60,446 bases of DNA from Candidatus Rifleibacteriota bacterium. Lineage in GTDB: Bacteria > Muiribacteriota > Ozemobacteria > Ozemobacterales > Ozemobacteraceae. Made by a program: the position numbers and the translations under genes. Positions 51,777-60,446 of the stretch are shown here, one piece after another. Position 1 is the first letter of the stretch, and each line of letters starts with the position of its first letter. The notes below the pieces were generated by a model. That model was not told the DNA's origin, did no database searches, and saw nothing but the letters and a program-made list of their open reading frames with translations. The stretch covers positions 1 through 60,446 of the forward strand of contig JAHISQ010000117.1 in the NCBI GenBank assembly GCA_018818125.1, read 5' to 3'.

Positions 51777-53747
51777 TCATTTTTTACCGCTTACTTTTTC
51801 CTTTACTATGAACGGCAGCCGGCCAAGCTGGCGCAAAAGCCGCTGCAAAAGATTGATTCGCGACGCGTGTTCCGGGTTGGTGTCGTCAAGAACCGGTGGC
51901 AGATTCATTAAACATGCCTCGATATTTACCTTTTCCTTACTAAAGAAGCCAAAAATTTCCTGATAGTTGACGCCTGGCAACTTTTCGAGCCTGGCAAGGG
52001 GAACAACGATCTCTTTTTCGATCTGACAGTCAGAAATCTCTTCAACACAGGCCAAGCCACCTTCGACTTTGCTGCGCAAACGTTGAAACAGTGCAGAAAT
52101 GGACTCAACATCAGCAGCTGTCAGATCTTTCCAGGATCTGAGCGCCTCATAAAACGAAGCTGGATCGAACTCATAAGAAGAGAGAAAGCTGTCACCGGTC
52201 AACTTGGGCTGGGATTCCTTGAAAGTTTCTGCGACAACTGTCTGCAGCCATGCGCGCCGCACCAGGTTGTGCTCAGGGAAAATATCAGAAAACGCCTGAA
52301 AAATATCGAGTCGAAAGCTGACCGCGCGCAACAGCGCTATTATTCTTGATGGCTCAATCAGCTCGCCGCTGTCTGACATGACATGATTGCGCATTAACAA
52401 TGCAAGACAAAGAACCTGACCGGCGACATTTCCTGGTGCAGGGAGACGACCGGAAAAGAAATCACAAATTTCCTGCAGAACTGGAACCAACTTTTTAAAA
52501 ACAGGTATCTCGCCTATGCAGTTCACCACTACGGCAAAACCGGTAGATGGCAGTAGAGCTGCAATTCTGGTACGCTCGCCTTCGGCAACCAGGGAAATCA
52601 GCAAGTTAATATCGACAACTGATGACTCAAGGGCAAGACGTGGGATGAGCCAGATGGCACAGCGTGCAAGCAAATTACCAGGTTCTGGCGTTAGAGCCTT
52701 ATCTTTCTCGAATTTTCCCGCCAACTGCGCCAGTCGCCCGGGCAAGGTCTCAAGATCGCTGCGCCACAGCTGCATCAGCCTGGCAAAGTGATCATCAAGT
52801 TCAGCAGCACGCATTACAGCTTCCTGACTCTGCGGTCGACTTTTTTCAGAAATTGCGACGGCTGCAGGCATCATCCTGCCCCGATTGTTTTCACACGCCA
52901 GCAACGAAAAATGTTTGATCATGTAGCGGTGTAGAACCGCTTCTGGCATTTCGAGGTATTCAGGCTTGAATTTCAGCATCAAGGGCTGCAAAGACTCCTT
53001 GTAGTAACATAGATGGCTTATTCTAGCGCCTTCTGAGCGCAACAGACAGCCTTCTGGCAGAATAGATCTGATTCTGGTCTCAAGAACTTTTCGCCGTTCT
53101 GTAGTATCACAGATGACACCCAATTGTTGAAGAACTTGTGGATAGAACTGGGCCCCTGAAAGCACATGATACTTGATGGTCAGCCCATCATGGCTGGCGG
53201 TAAGATTTTTAGCCTTCAGGCCATCGAGCTCGATTTCACAGACCTTATCATCAATCATGGCGGTAAAATAAATCGGCGGTTGCGGAAACAGGCTTGAATT
53301 GCTCCAGGCAGGCAAGGAGAAATTTATCGAACCAAACACCGCATCTTTAATTCTGGCAACGCTCTTTTCGATTGGCTTTCCCGCAACCGAACGGATTGCA
53401 AAAAGATATTTTTCGCCATCTACTTCCCGGGTTATCAAATCTTTATATTGAACTCCCTGCGCAGCTGCAAACCCATGAACGGCCATAGATGGCACATTGT
53501 TATTGTCAAACGAGCCGCTGGCTTTGGGTCCACGAACTTCTTTTACCGAGTCAACCTGCGCATCTGTAAGCCCTTCGATCAATATACCGATTCTGTGTTG
53601 CGACACCCAACAACGCAATCGCGAAAACTCAAGTTTTTCGTGGCGCAATGCCTGACCGACCGGCTCACGCAGGTCTGGCAGGTTAGTCGCAAACAGGTTG
53701 TCAGGCAGACATAAGAAGCCTGCTTCAAGTAATAAAGTCTTCGGCAA
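51777..53747 (-). CDS. Divergent glycyl-tRNA synthetase beta-subunit-like protein
   Basis: The 656-aa protein follows the plan of the bacterial GlyRS beta subunit (about 690 aa) but many conserved motifs are altered. EIGTEELP becomes EAGFLCLPD (residue 8), TPRRLA becomes VSQHRIGILIEGL (about 48), while VRGPKASGSFDNNNVPSMAVHGFAAAQGV (about 71) is well kept. HQKYF becomes IKHFSLL (about 280), and the FFDxVMVM/NRLxLL end becomes FFSKEKVNIEACLM...SRINLLQRLL. It starts with TTG, six bases after GGAG, and has its own promoter. The alpha subunit gene (glyQ) is not in the window. It may be a fast-evolving GlyS or a paralogue with a new role. Confidence 0.72.
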   Translation of the reverse strand: MPKTLLLEAGFLCLPDNLFATNLPDLREPVGQALRHEKLEFSRLRCWVSQHRIGILIEGLTDAQVDSVKEVRGPKASGSFDNNNVPSMAVHGFAAAQGVQYKDLITREVDGEKYLFAIRSVAGKPIEKSVARIKDAVFGSINFSLPAWSNSSLFPQPPIYFTAMIDDKVCEIELDGLKAKNLTASHDGLTIKYHVLSGAQFYPQVLQQLGVICDTTERRKVLETRIRSILPEGCLLRSEGARISHLCYYKESLQPLMLKFKPEYLEMPEAVLHRYMIKHFSLLACENNRGRMMPAAVAISEKSRPQSQEAVMRAAELDDHFARLMQLWRSDLETLPGRLAQLAGKFEKDKALTPEPGNLLARCAIWLIPRLALESSVVDINLLISLVAEGERTRIAALLPSTGFAVVVNCIGEIPVFKKLVPVLQEICDFFSGRLPAPGNVAGQVLCLALLMRNHVMSDSGELIEPSRIIALLRAVSFRLDIFQAFSDIFPEHNLVRRAWLQTVVAETFKESQPKLTGDSFLSSYEFDPASFYEALRSWKDLTAADVESISALFQRLRSKVEGGLACVEEISDCQIEKEIVVPLARLEKLPGVNYQEIFGFFSKEKVNIEACLMNLPPVLDDTNPEHASRINLLQRLLRQLGRLPFIVKEKVSGKK

Positions 53748-53779
53748 ATTCTACTCCGCTTAAATATTTGCAGGCACGA

Positions 53780-53808
53780 ATTATAGTCGCACCACGCAAT
53801 AAATTCAA
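53780..53808 (-). promoter_or_regulatory. Promoter of the GlyS-like gene
   Basis: On the minus strand TTGAAT (53803-53808) and TATAAT (53780-53785) are 17 bases apart, 33 bases before the TTG start. This allows the GlyS-like gene to be transcribed apart from the upstream cNMP and transporter genes. Confidence 0.75.
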
Positions 53809-53851
53809 GTCACCTGCGAAACCCGCGAGGACAGATGACTTGGCTTGATTT

Positions 53852-54751
53852 TCAGACTGACTCAAGATTTTTGATGATGGCTTCAGTTGAATCTGCATCG
53901 TCAGGAAATGTGAGTGTTTTGAATTCAACATCAGAATAGAGCTTTCTGGCGGATTCAAAATCAACGAGAACCTGATTAATATCATCAGTGACACGGGCCT
54001 GAAATTTGAGCGTGCCTCTTGAATTAAATTCAGGAATCATGACGAGAATGCTGTTATCGTCAAAACGGCACAACATATCAGTATCTCGCAAAAAGACAGT
54101 CAGGCACGCGCCAAGTTCGCGAATCAGCTCTGTTCGGGATTTATCAACTGTTTCAGTCGCTGCAGCATCATCTTTCAGATGCAGCTTTTTAAGTCTGATC
54201 ATGAGAAACCCAACCAGTGTTTTCTCATTTTTGGCGCGATTGATAAGGTTTTTCATACAGTCAAGAAAGTATTCGCGAGAATAAAGCCGGCTTGAATTAT
54301 CAACAAGATTGCGCTCGATCAGGTTCAATTTGTTATTGGTAGCCCTGATTCGGTTATTGAGCTCTTTCATAATTCCTAACGCAACCATCGGAAACTCGCT
54401 GATCAGATCACAAAATTCTCCTTTGCGCAGAACAAGCAGGCGCGAATGTACATCAGACATCGCTGCGGCTGCGCGCGGCTTATCATCATACAGACCCATT
54501 TCCCCGAAAAATGCACCCTTCTCGAAGCTGGCCAGCACTTTTATAGCTGGCTGTTTACCTGTAAATATCGAGATCTTGCCATCGACGACCAGATACATGC
54601 AGTCGCCAAAATCGCCCTCCCAAAAAAGAATCTCGCCTGATTCGGCCTCTTCTTCGCTGACGACTTCGGCGATTTTACGCAGTTCATAGCTTGATAGACT
54701 CGAAAAAATCGATATGCGCTTGAGGAAAAGAATTCGTTCAATAATTATCAT
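53852..54751 (-). CDS. Cyclic-nucleotide-binding / degenerate GGDEF-like protein
   Basis: The 299-aa protein starts with a cNMP-binding beta-roll (about residues 5-125: IFSSLSSYELRKIAEVV, EGDFGDCMYLVVDGKISIF, KGAFFGEMGLYDDKPRAA). The phosphate-binding cassette FGEMGLYDDKPRAA is intact in form (G-E...R-A). A helix links it to a C-terminal domain (about 150-299) with GGDEF-like topology (SREYFLDCMKNLINRA...) but without a GGDEF motif (CRFDDNSILVMIPE), so no cyclase activity is expected. It begins 10 bases after the MFS/HEAT transporter gene. Related transporters often carry a fused cNMP domain, so the two proteins may act together. Confidence 0.83.
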   Translation of the reverse strand: MIIIERILFLKRISIFSSLSSYELRKIAEVVSEEEAESGEILFWEGDFGDCMYLVVDGKISIFTGKQPAIKVLASFEKGAFFGEMGLYDDKPRAAAAMSDVHSRLLVLRKGEFCDLISEFPMVALGIMKELNNRIRATNNKLNLIERNLVDNSSRLYSREYFLDCMKNLINRAKNEKTLVGFLMIRLKKLHLKDDAAATETVDKSRTELIRELGACLTVFLRDTDMLCRFDDNSILVMIPEFNSRGTLKFQARVTDDINQVLVDFESARKLYSDVEFKTLTFPDDADSTEAIIKNLESV

Positions 54752-54761
54752 AATTGCCTAC

Positions 54762-57560
54762 TCATTGATATTGCATGGTAATGCCCCGGGATTTGAGGCT
54801 TTCAGTGGCCCACTTACAGGTCGACAGAACCGAATCGGAAAGAGTCGGATCTGATTCAATTTTTTTAAGCACTGGAATAAGGTCGCGAATTTCTGACATA
54901 CACACAGTATGTATAGCAGCTTCTTTGAGCTCGTTATCTGAAGAATTAAGATACTTTCCCAGGATTATGCGCAGATCTTTTTCGCGCATACCAAAGGCCT
55001 TCATTCCGTATGCTGCGACATTTTCAAGTGAAATATTTTCGAGCACCGGAATTATGTGGTACACCAGCTGACGCTCACCCATATTCTGCAGCACCTCGAC
55101 CGCATTACTCACCAGTTCTTCGTTACTTGAATAAAGACTTTTAAACAAATCATGAGCCTCCCGGTTCTGTTCTGGTGCGATCAGACAGACAATCAGCCGG
55201 GTCAACGACCATGCCCGTTCACGCAGCAACATGCGCATATATACAGAGCTCTCAGCGGCAGTTTCCCGGGTAATCACATATTCTTCGAGCTTATATTCAT
55301 AAAGTTGCTGGATGACTCTCTTCCCAAACTGGTGCAGATAGTCTCTAACCCTGTTATCCTGGGATGCGGCAAGAATGCCGGCCACTGCCGCCTTGGCGAA
55401 CAGAGTCGCTTCTGAGCTTTCGAGAACCATGATCAGATCACTGAATTTATCGTCGTAGTGTGAAATAAGGATTTCTTCGGCATATTTACGGTTGCGCGGA
55501 CTTGAATCAGAGAGCCCTTCAATCACGTGATAAAACCACTTAGGTTCGGTCAGGCGCGCCAGCATTTTCAGGGTCAGAAATCTGATCTCCCGCAGATCAT
55601 CTTTTATCAGTCTGCCAATGATGTCATAATGTTCATCGGACTCAGCACCAGCGAGAATTTTTTCTAGCGCCTGAACCGATGCCAGCCTGATTCTAACGTC
55701 GCCTGATGAGAAAAATGGGCGAAGATTAACCCAGAAACGCTCGTCGCCAGTATAACCAATGATCTCGATACCCTTAAGCAGACTGGTGTTTTCGCCGGAA
55801 GAGATATAACCCTGTATGATTTCCAGCGACCGCATCATCTGATCAAGATCGCCGATACGAACGAGAATCGCGGCTGCGACACACCTGAGCCGCTCTATAT
55901 CGCTCGCGATAAAGTTTGTAACCCGCTGTCGCAAACGCGGAGAAGATGGGAAAATGCTTATTGCCTTGAGCGCCTGATACTGTAACTCTGTGTTATTGCT
56001 GTCAAGACAGTTAAATAGAAGCTCAGCGGTAAAATGGTCGACTGGCAGGCTGACCTGACTGAGCAACTCGACTTTTCTATCATCGTTGAAACTGCTTATC
56101 TTGCGCATCATCTGTTCTCGACAACCTCGGTCACAGTTGCTGACGATAAGCTGCACAATAAGAACCGAAGTTTCCTCGTCCGCTGCATCGAGGTGGCCAA
56201 GCAGCAGATTGAAGGTATTACGATCAAGATTAAGCTTCTGCAGCTCACCCTTATTGAAAAAATCAAGGCTTGAACTACGCAAGAGCTTAAGCAAACTCTC
56301 GCGGTATGGTCGTCTCATAAAAATAGCAATAGAACACCAGACGGCAGCGGCAACAAGCGGAAAAAACCTGATCAAATCTGTGCTGGTGCCGGCATAATAG
56401 AGCAAAACACCGGTAACAACTGTTCCAAGAGGTTGTATAACACCTTCGCTGACCGTTATGATGCGAGCTTTTTCGCGAGGTGGCAGGGCATTGTAAAAAA
56501 GATTGCTGACCGGCTGAAAAAGTGCAGTCAAAAGCCCCATCTGCACGAACTTAAGCCAGACGCATGGCCATAGTGAAAAAGACGCTGCGGTACCAGCAAA
56601 AGCTGAAAAAGCCAGGGCCGGGTAAACAATATTCGTATTGCTGATACCCAGACGGTGGATCATGTTGCCGGTAATAAATGCCTGAAACAGGAAAGCCAGG
56701 AGGCTTGCACAAATTGTGAACCAGCCATAAAACAGTGCCAGATCATTTTCGCTGGCAAACTGCGCATTCAATATCGATGCGCCTTGAAACTCGGCAAAAT
56801 AAAACGAAAAATTGGCGAACACTGCTGAAAGAACCAGAAACAGAACCAACTTTGATTCTGTAAGAGTGCGCAAAAAGTTTCGCAGCCGATCAAAAAATTT
56901 CATCTTCTTCTGTTCACCAGGTCGCTGAAAGCAGTTTTGAATCTGTGGTTTAACGAGTGTGGTGCTGCCCAGAAAGAAAAAGATAAACGCGAATGAGTGC
57001 AAGGCCAACCAGAACCAGAGAATCGATGGCACCGGGTAGCGCAAAGCCAGATAGCTCAAAGTGCCACCGGCAGCCACTCTTCCAGCGATAACACCAGTAA
57101 AAATAATTGGCACCAGGCGCTTTGCCTTAAGAGAATTAAACTGAGTGCCAATTACTACAGACAAAACCACCGGCATCACGAACATCAGCAGATTCGTGAT
57201 AAAATACAAAACGTAACAGCCGACAACCGAAGACTTATCGTCATCAGCACCAAGATAGCGAACAGCGCCCAGTATGGCCAGGGCTGAAAGCAGGCCGGCT
57301 GCAGCAGTCAGTTGGCGTTTTCCCACTCGGCCCTGCAATACGGCCAGCAGCAAACTTACCGGAATAGCAGCTAATGAGCAGAGAATAAACATAAGTGGCA
57401 GATTTTCGACGCCAACTCTTTTGATGAAGAGAGTGTCGGAGATTGAATCACCCAATCCAAGCGAGAACCAGCACAAGAATGTAAATAGCCAGAAGAAGCC
57501 AGTTTCCTTCCATTCTCCGGCTCTTACGTTCAACAGCGATTCAAGTCTTGTCAACAGCAT
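54762..57560 (-). CDS. MFS/NTT-like transporter with HEAT-repeat domain
   Basis: The 932-aa protein has about twelve membrane segments in residues 18-420, resembling the nucleotide-transporter (Npt1)/MFS group (FFWLFTFLCWFSLGLGDSISDTLFIKRVG at the start). Residues 430-930 are HEAT-like helical repeats facing the cytoplasm (VRIRLASVQALEKILAG, RKYAEEILISHY, LKEAAIHTVCMSEIRDLIPVL). Such NTT-HEAT proteins are seen in free-living bacteria, some with a C-terminal cNMP domain; here that domain is the next gene. The substrate is unknown and ATP/ADP exchange is not implied. It begins 18 bases after the TamB-like gene. Confidence 0.83.
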   Translation of the reverse strand: MLLTRLESLLNVRAGEWKETGFFWLFTFLCWFSLGLGDSISDTLFIKRVGVENLPLMFILCSLAAIPVSLLLAVLQGRVGKRQLTAAAGLLSALAILGAVRYLGADDDKSSVVGCYVLYFITNLLMFVMPVVLSVVIGTQFNSLKAKRLVPIIFTGVIAGRVAAGGTLSYLALRYPVPSILWFWLALHSFAFIFFFLGSTTLVKPQIQNCFQRPGEQKKMKFFDRLRNFLRTLTESKLVLFLVLSAVFANFSFYFAEFQGASILNAQFASENDLALFYGWFTICASLLAFLFQAFITGNMIHRLGISNTNIVYPALAFSAFAGTAASFSLWPCVWLKFVQMGLLTALFQPVSNLFYNALPPREKARIITVSEGVIQPLGTVVTGVLLYYAGTSTDLIRFFPLVAAAVWCSIAIFMRRPYRESLLKLLRSSSLDFFNKGELQKLNLDRNTFNLLLGHLDAADEETSVLIVQLIVSNCDRGCREQMMRKISSFNDDRKVELLSQVSLPVDHFTAELLFNCLDSNNTELQYQALKAISIFPSSPRLRQRVTNFIASDIERLRCVAAAILVRIGDLDQMMRSLEIIQGYISSGENTSLLKGIEIIGYTGDERFWVNLRPFFSSGDVRIRLASVQALEKILAGAESDEHYDIIGRLIKDDLREIRFLTLKMLARLTEPKWFYHVIEGLSDSSPRNRKYAEEILISHYDDKFSDLIMVLESSEATLFAKAAVAGILAASQDNRVRDYLHQFGKRVIQQLYEYKLEEYVITRETAAESSVYMRMLLRERAWSLTRLIVCLIAPEQNREAHDLFKSLYSSNEELVSNAVEVLQNMGERQLVYHIIPVLENISLENVAAYGMKAFGMREKDLRIILGKYLNSSDNELKEAAIHTVCMSEIRDLIPVLKKIESDPTLSDSVLSTCKWATESLKSRGITMQYQ

Positions 57561-57578
57561 TAAAGCGCATTCCTGTTC

Positions 57579-60446
57579 TTACCAGAAGTTCCAGTCATAG
57601 CGCACGTTGATGCGCTGCTCCTGCACCGGCTCTTTAAACTCGAGATTTACTACAAAACCCTTAGGCAGATGATACTCAAAAATATAGGTCTCCTCATCTG
57701 ACTCATCCATCGTGCCTTCGTACGCCATAAATATGTTACGCCCAATGTATTTGCCAACTCTGATAAATGATTTTGTTTTACCAGAGGAGCGGTCGAAAAG
57801 GGAACTCAAAAACAGTTCATCGAGATTGAGCGCTGTAGATATGGTATTCCCAATCAGCGCAGAAATGTAAGTATTTTTCAATCCATCAAGAATCTCTGTC
57901 TCAAAAAGCTCTCTGGTATCGGACTGCAAGACAGAAGACATATCGCGACCAAGCGCCAGCATCGCCAACAGGTCACTTTCCGCCATTGGCGGGCTCGAGT
58001 AAATACGCGGAGTAAATGATGAGACACGCCCCTGAAGCGTCAGAAAGATTTTAGTGCTCTGTATTTGCCCTTCAGATTTAACAAAAATATGTGGGTCAAA
58101 GCTGTTTTCGACACCACCAAACTTGATTTCGCCAGTGTCAATTCTGAAGCGGCGCTGCTGAAAAAAGAGGTTGCCCTGAACACAGCTGATTCCACCGTCT
58201 ATTTTCATATCATCAATGTCGCCGGATATTGAGAATTTACCACGCATCTCGGCATTCAAAAATGCGCTTTTTACCCAGAAATTACGTGGCACCTCTATGT
58301 CAAAGTGGTATGCCAGAGTATCGAAGAACAGATCAAGTTTCCGGCGGCGACTTAAAAGATCAGTAGTCAGATTAAACTTGCCCCGTGGCACCAATACTGC
58401 ACCCTTCACAACAGGGTTATAAAGATCGCCGGATATGTCTATGCTGGCGCTGGCACCGTTTACTTCAAGATTCATAAACGAAAGATCCAGCTTTTCACCA
58501 CTTATACTGGCGGTAATTGAACCCAGGCTGTCGCGAAAATCCACCTGACCCCGGCCTGAAAGCTTGCCTCGACCAAGATTAGCTTCAAGAGAATCTATGT
58601 TTATCAGCATATCTTTGGTAGACATGGCAAAATCAACTTTGGTAAGTGGTTTGCGCATATTGCTGAATGCCAGAGAATCGGCTTTCAAGTGAAGCTCTCC
58701 AGTTATCAGGGGATTGGAAGGTTTGCCGGTCAGATTCAGGTCAGCCCTGATCGTGCCGCTTGCCTCGCGAAAAACTTCAGGCAGATATTCGGGCAGATCG
58801 GTCAACGGGCCCTGCGGCACAGACAGATGCATGTTCATGTTTATTGGCCGATAACCTTCAGCCAGATCAATATTGCCTTTCAGATTAAACGAGCTGGCCG
58901 GCAACGTGATTCTGGCTTCTTCGAAAACGATCCTTGACTTGTCACCTTCTACCCTGGCTCTTACCTCATTAATTTTGCGACCGGCAATGATGAAATCATC
59001 TATTCTGGCATCTGCTTTAAGTTTCAGATCATTTAAATCACCAAACAACCTGGCGCTCAACGATAGACTGCCTTCGTAGTTCCATTTCGGCAGGTCAAAC
59101 AGTCGCCCAAGCGCCTTCATAGAAAAATCTTTACCGTTAACCATCAGAGCCAGGGACTTGCCTGGCACAACAACGCCCTCGACACCCAGAATACCAAGAC
59201 GATATTTCAGCTCCAGTGAGCGTATTTCGACGCCACCATTCTGATAAATAATCTGCAACGGGCGATTTGTAACAATAACATCGTTTTCTTTCTGAATGCG
59301 TACAGACTCCAATTGCATGTTGATCACATCAGGCATGCCAGTCTGCAGATCACCCTGCACGCTGCACGCGCCGGAAACCAGCAGGCCGCCATAATCAAAA
59401 GTCTTGATGCCATGCGATTCCGGAATAAAAGAAAAATCTACGTTATCGAGCAACAGCTCTGCCGTATATGGACGCATCCCAGCCCAGTCAATTTTGCCGT
59501 CAATTTTGATGCCAAGTTTATCAAACTCACCGCTGTTCACACGCAAGCCAAAATCGTCAATAGCGACTTCACCACCAAAATTGCCGAGATCACGTCCCAA
59601 AGTCTTAAGGTCATGCGCAAAAAGCGTAAAAATACCAACCTTTTTGTCGGCAGACCACTCAACATCGCCCTGAAAGCTTAGTTCACCTTTTAAGTCTGGC
59701 AAAAATGCGCGCATAGCTGGAATATTCGCAAACTTGAGTGAGTCAGCCTCCACCTCGCCGGAAAAGCGCTCTTTATCTGTTATCTGACCAGAAACCGTCA
59801 GCGTGCCGCCAAAAGCTCGCACAAAAAGACTGCGGATCTCGCTCTGTTCTCCAAAAACACTGCCTTCACAATAAATGCTGTCAATATCGTTACCGTCGAT
59901 ATTCACTTTGCGCCCATCGACAAGGAAATCCCAGTAATTCTGCTCTCTGGTGCCATCAAAGGCCACACTGCCGGCAATAATGCCGCTTAGATCGGCATTG
60001 GCCATGCTGTCTGGCAACAATGCCCGCAGCCGACCTGATTCAAATTTCTGAAAATTGAGCTTAAACCGATTCAGTTTGCCATTAACCAGGTTCAACGACA
60101 GATAACCGTCAACTGAGGCATCATTTTCGAGACTGATTACAAGGGGCGCCAGATTCAGCAAGTGATCTTCGTATAGCAGCTGTGCTCTGACAGTCTTGCA
60201 GGAAATCTGCATTAAATCAACCTTCTGCCCCCAGAGCTGACCATGTATTATCGGAGCCAGCAGCGGGCCTTTCACTTCGGCCTGCAACGAGGCACAACCC
60301 GACGCAATCTCTGGCGAAATATCAAAATGCGACAGATTTACATTGCTGATATCTATTTTTGCAGCAATACTGGAGGCGTTTATAAGCCCGTCAACCACTA
60401 TCTTGCCGCCATTGGGGAAAACAGCGCGCGGATTTGCCAGATTCCA
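57579..60446 (-). CDS. tamB: TamB-like (DUF490) translocation/assembly protein, C-terminal part
   Basis: At least 955 residues are visible, and the frame stays open to the window edge, so the N-terminus with its membrane anchor is missing. The visible part is long repeating beta structure of the AsmA/TamB kind (repeats such as LNLTGKPSNPLITGELHLKA, IDISGDLYNPVVKGAVLV, FSISGDIDDMKIDGGISCVQ) and ends with the TamB C-terminal domain and an aromatic terminus (VRYDWNFW). TamB bridges inner and outer membranes and moves lipids or assembles outer-membrane proteins, so the cell has two membranes. It is first in a run with the transporter and cNMP genes. Confidence 0.88.
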   Translation of the reverse strand, partial: WNLANPRAVFPNGGKIVVDGLINASSIAAKIDISNVNLSHFDISPEIASGCASLQAEVKGPLLAPIIHGQLWGQKVDLMQISCKTVRAQLLYEDHLLNLAPLVISLENDASVDGYLSLNLVNGKLNRFKLNFQKFESGRLRALLPDSMANADLSGIIAGSVAFDGTREQNYWDFLVDGRKVNIDGNDIDSIYCEGSVFGEQSEIRSLFVRAFGGTLTVSGQITDKERFSGEVEADSLKFANIPAMRAFLPDLKGELSFQGDVEWSADKKVGIFTLFAHDLKTLGRDLGNFGGEVAIDDFGLRVNSGEFDKLGIKIDGKIDWAGMRPYTAELLLDNVDFSFIPESHGIKTFDYGGLLVSGACSVQGDLQTGMPDVINMQLESVRIQKENDVIVTNRPLQIIYQNGGVEIRSLELKYRLGILGVEGVVVPGKSLALMVNGKDFSMKALGRLFDLPKWNYEGSLSLSARLFGDLNDLKLKADARIDDFIIAGRKINEVRARVEGDKSRIVFEEARITLPASSFNLKGNIDLAEGYRPINMNMHLSVPQGPLTDLPEYLPEVFREASGTIRADLNLTGKPSNPLITGELHLKADSLAFSNMRKPLTKVDFAMSTKDMLINIDSLEANLGRGKLSGRGQVDFRDSLGSITASISGEKLDLSFMNLEVNGASASIDISGDLYNPVVKGAVLVPRGKFNLTTDLLSRRRKLDLFFDTLAYHFDIEVPRNFWVKSAFLNAEMRGKFSISGDIDDMKIDGGISCVQGNLFFQQRRFRIDTGEIKFGGVENSFDPHIFVKSEGQIQSTKIFLTLQGRVSSFTPRIYSSPPMAESDLLAMLALGRDMSSVLQSDTRELFETEILDGLKNTYISALIGNTISTALNLDELFLSSLFDRSSGKTKSFIRVGKYIGRNIFMAYEGTMDESDEETYIFEYHLPKGFVVNLEFKEPVQEQRINVRYDWNFW

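Noticed and set aside
53852..54300. Active diguanylate cyclase in the cNMP protein
   Set aside because: The topology is GGDEF-like but the motif is absent, so no enzymatic call was made.

Overview
The window reads as a stretch of chromosome from an anaerobic, diderm (outer-membrane-bearing), amino-acid-fermenting bacterium with moderate GC. Diderm: a TamB-like protein, a DegP-type periplasmic protease under an ECF sigma/anti-sigma pair, and many secreted beta-propeller, TPR and lipoproteins. Anaerobic amino-acid fermenter: oxygen-sensitive indolepyruvate:ferredoxin oxidoreductase (IorAB), a B12-dependent glutamate mutase operon and a class I Fe-S fumarase/mesaconase. The mix of TPR, HEAT, HD-GYP and cNMP-binding proteins would fit a poorly cultured phylum such as Candidatus Riflebacteria. 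That placement is a guess from gene content, not a measurement.

Layout. 1-570: N-terminal part of a P4-type integrase pointing out of the window, next to a tRNA-Asn(GTT) gene with its own promoter and terminator. This looks like the edge of an island lying to the left. 570-13300: mostly minus-strand housekeeping and metabolic genes (secreted protein, MATE exporter, TldE/TldD, GNAT, 5'-nucleotidase, IorB/IorA), plus one plus-strand ABC1-kinase-like gene. 13572-22700: signalling and envelope proteins, including a 917-aa AbiEi-like/TPR/winged-helix fusion, a RsbW-like/GAF/GAF/degenerate-GGDEF protein, a membrane-anchored beta-propeller protein and an SH3-TPR protein. 22738-26601: FAH-family enzyme, aconitase, a secreted metal-binding-like protein and a PtsN-like EIIA. 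26692-32619: minus-strand run of M14 carboxypeptidase, HD-GYP protein, small secreted protein, ECF sigma factor, anti-sigma factor and HtrA, several joined by 4-base overlaps.

32893-42926 is the most coherent system: a plus-strand operon behind a strong promoter with a candidate operator. It encodes a GntR-type regulator, glutamate mutase S subunit, MutL chaperone, glutamate mutase E subunit, methylaspartate ammonia-lyase, an AtuA-family protein, a DUF4387 protein, a P-loop protein and a single-chain class I fumarase (probable mesaconase). Together these take glutamate via methylaspartate and mesaconate to citramalate. No citramalate lyase or CoA transferase is recognisable, so the AtuA/DUF4387/P-loop trio is of special interest.

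43047-48263: secreted proteins (glycine-rich lipoprotein, FecR-like, NHL beta-propeller, helical repeat protein). 48286-51700: engB with a repetitive tail, and lon. 51777-60446: a very divergent glycyl-tRNA synthetase beta-like protein without its alpha partner, a cNMP-binding protein, an MFS/NTT-HEAT transporter and a TamB-like protein cut by the window end.

Most predicted starts were set by Shine-Dalgarno spacing. Several use TTG or GTG.
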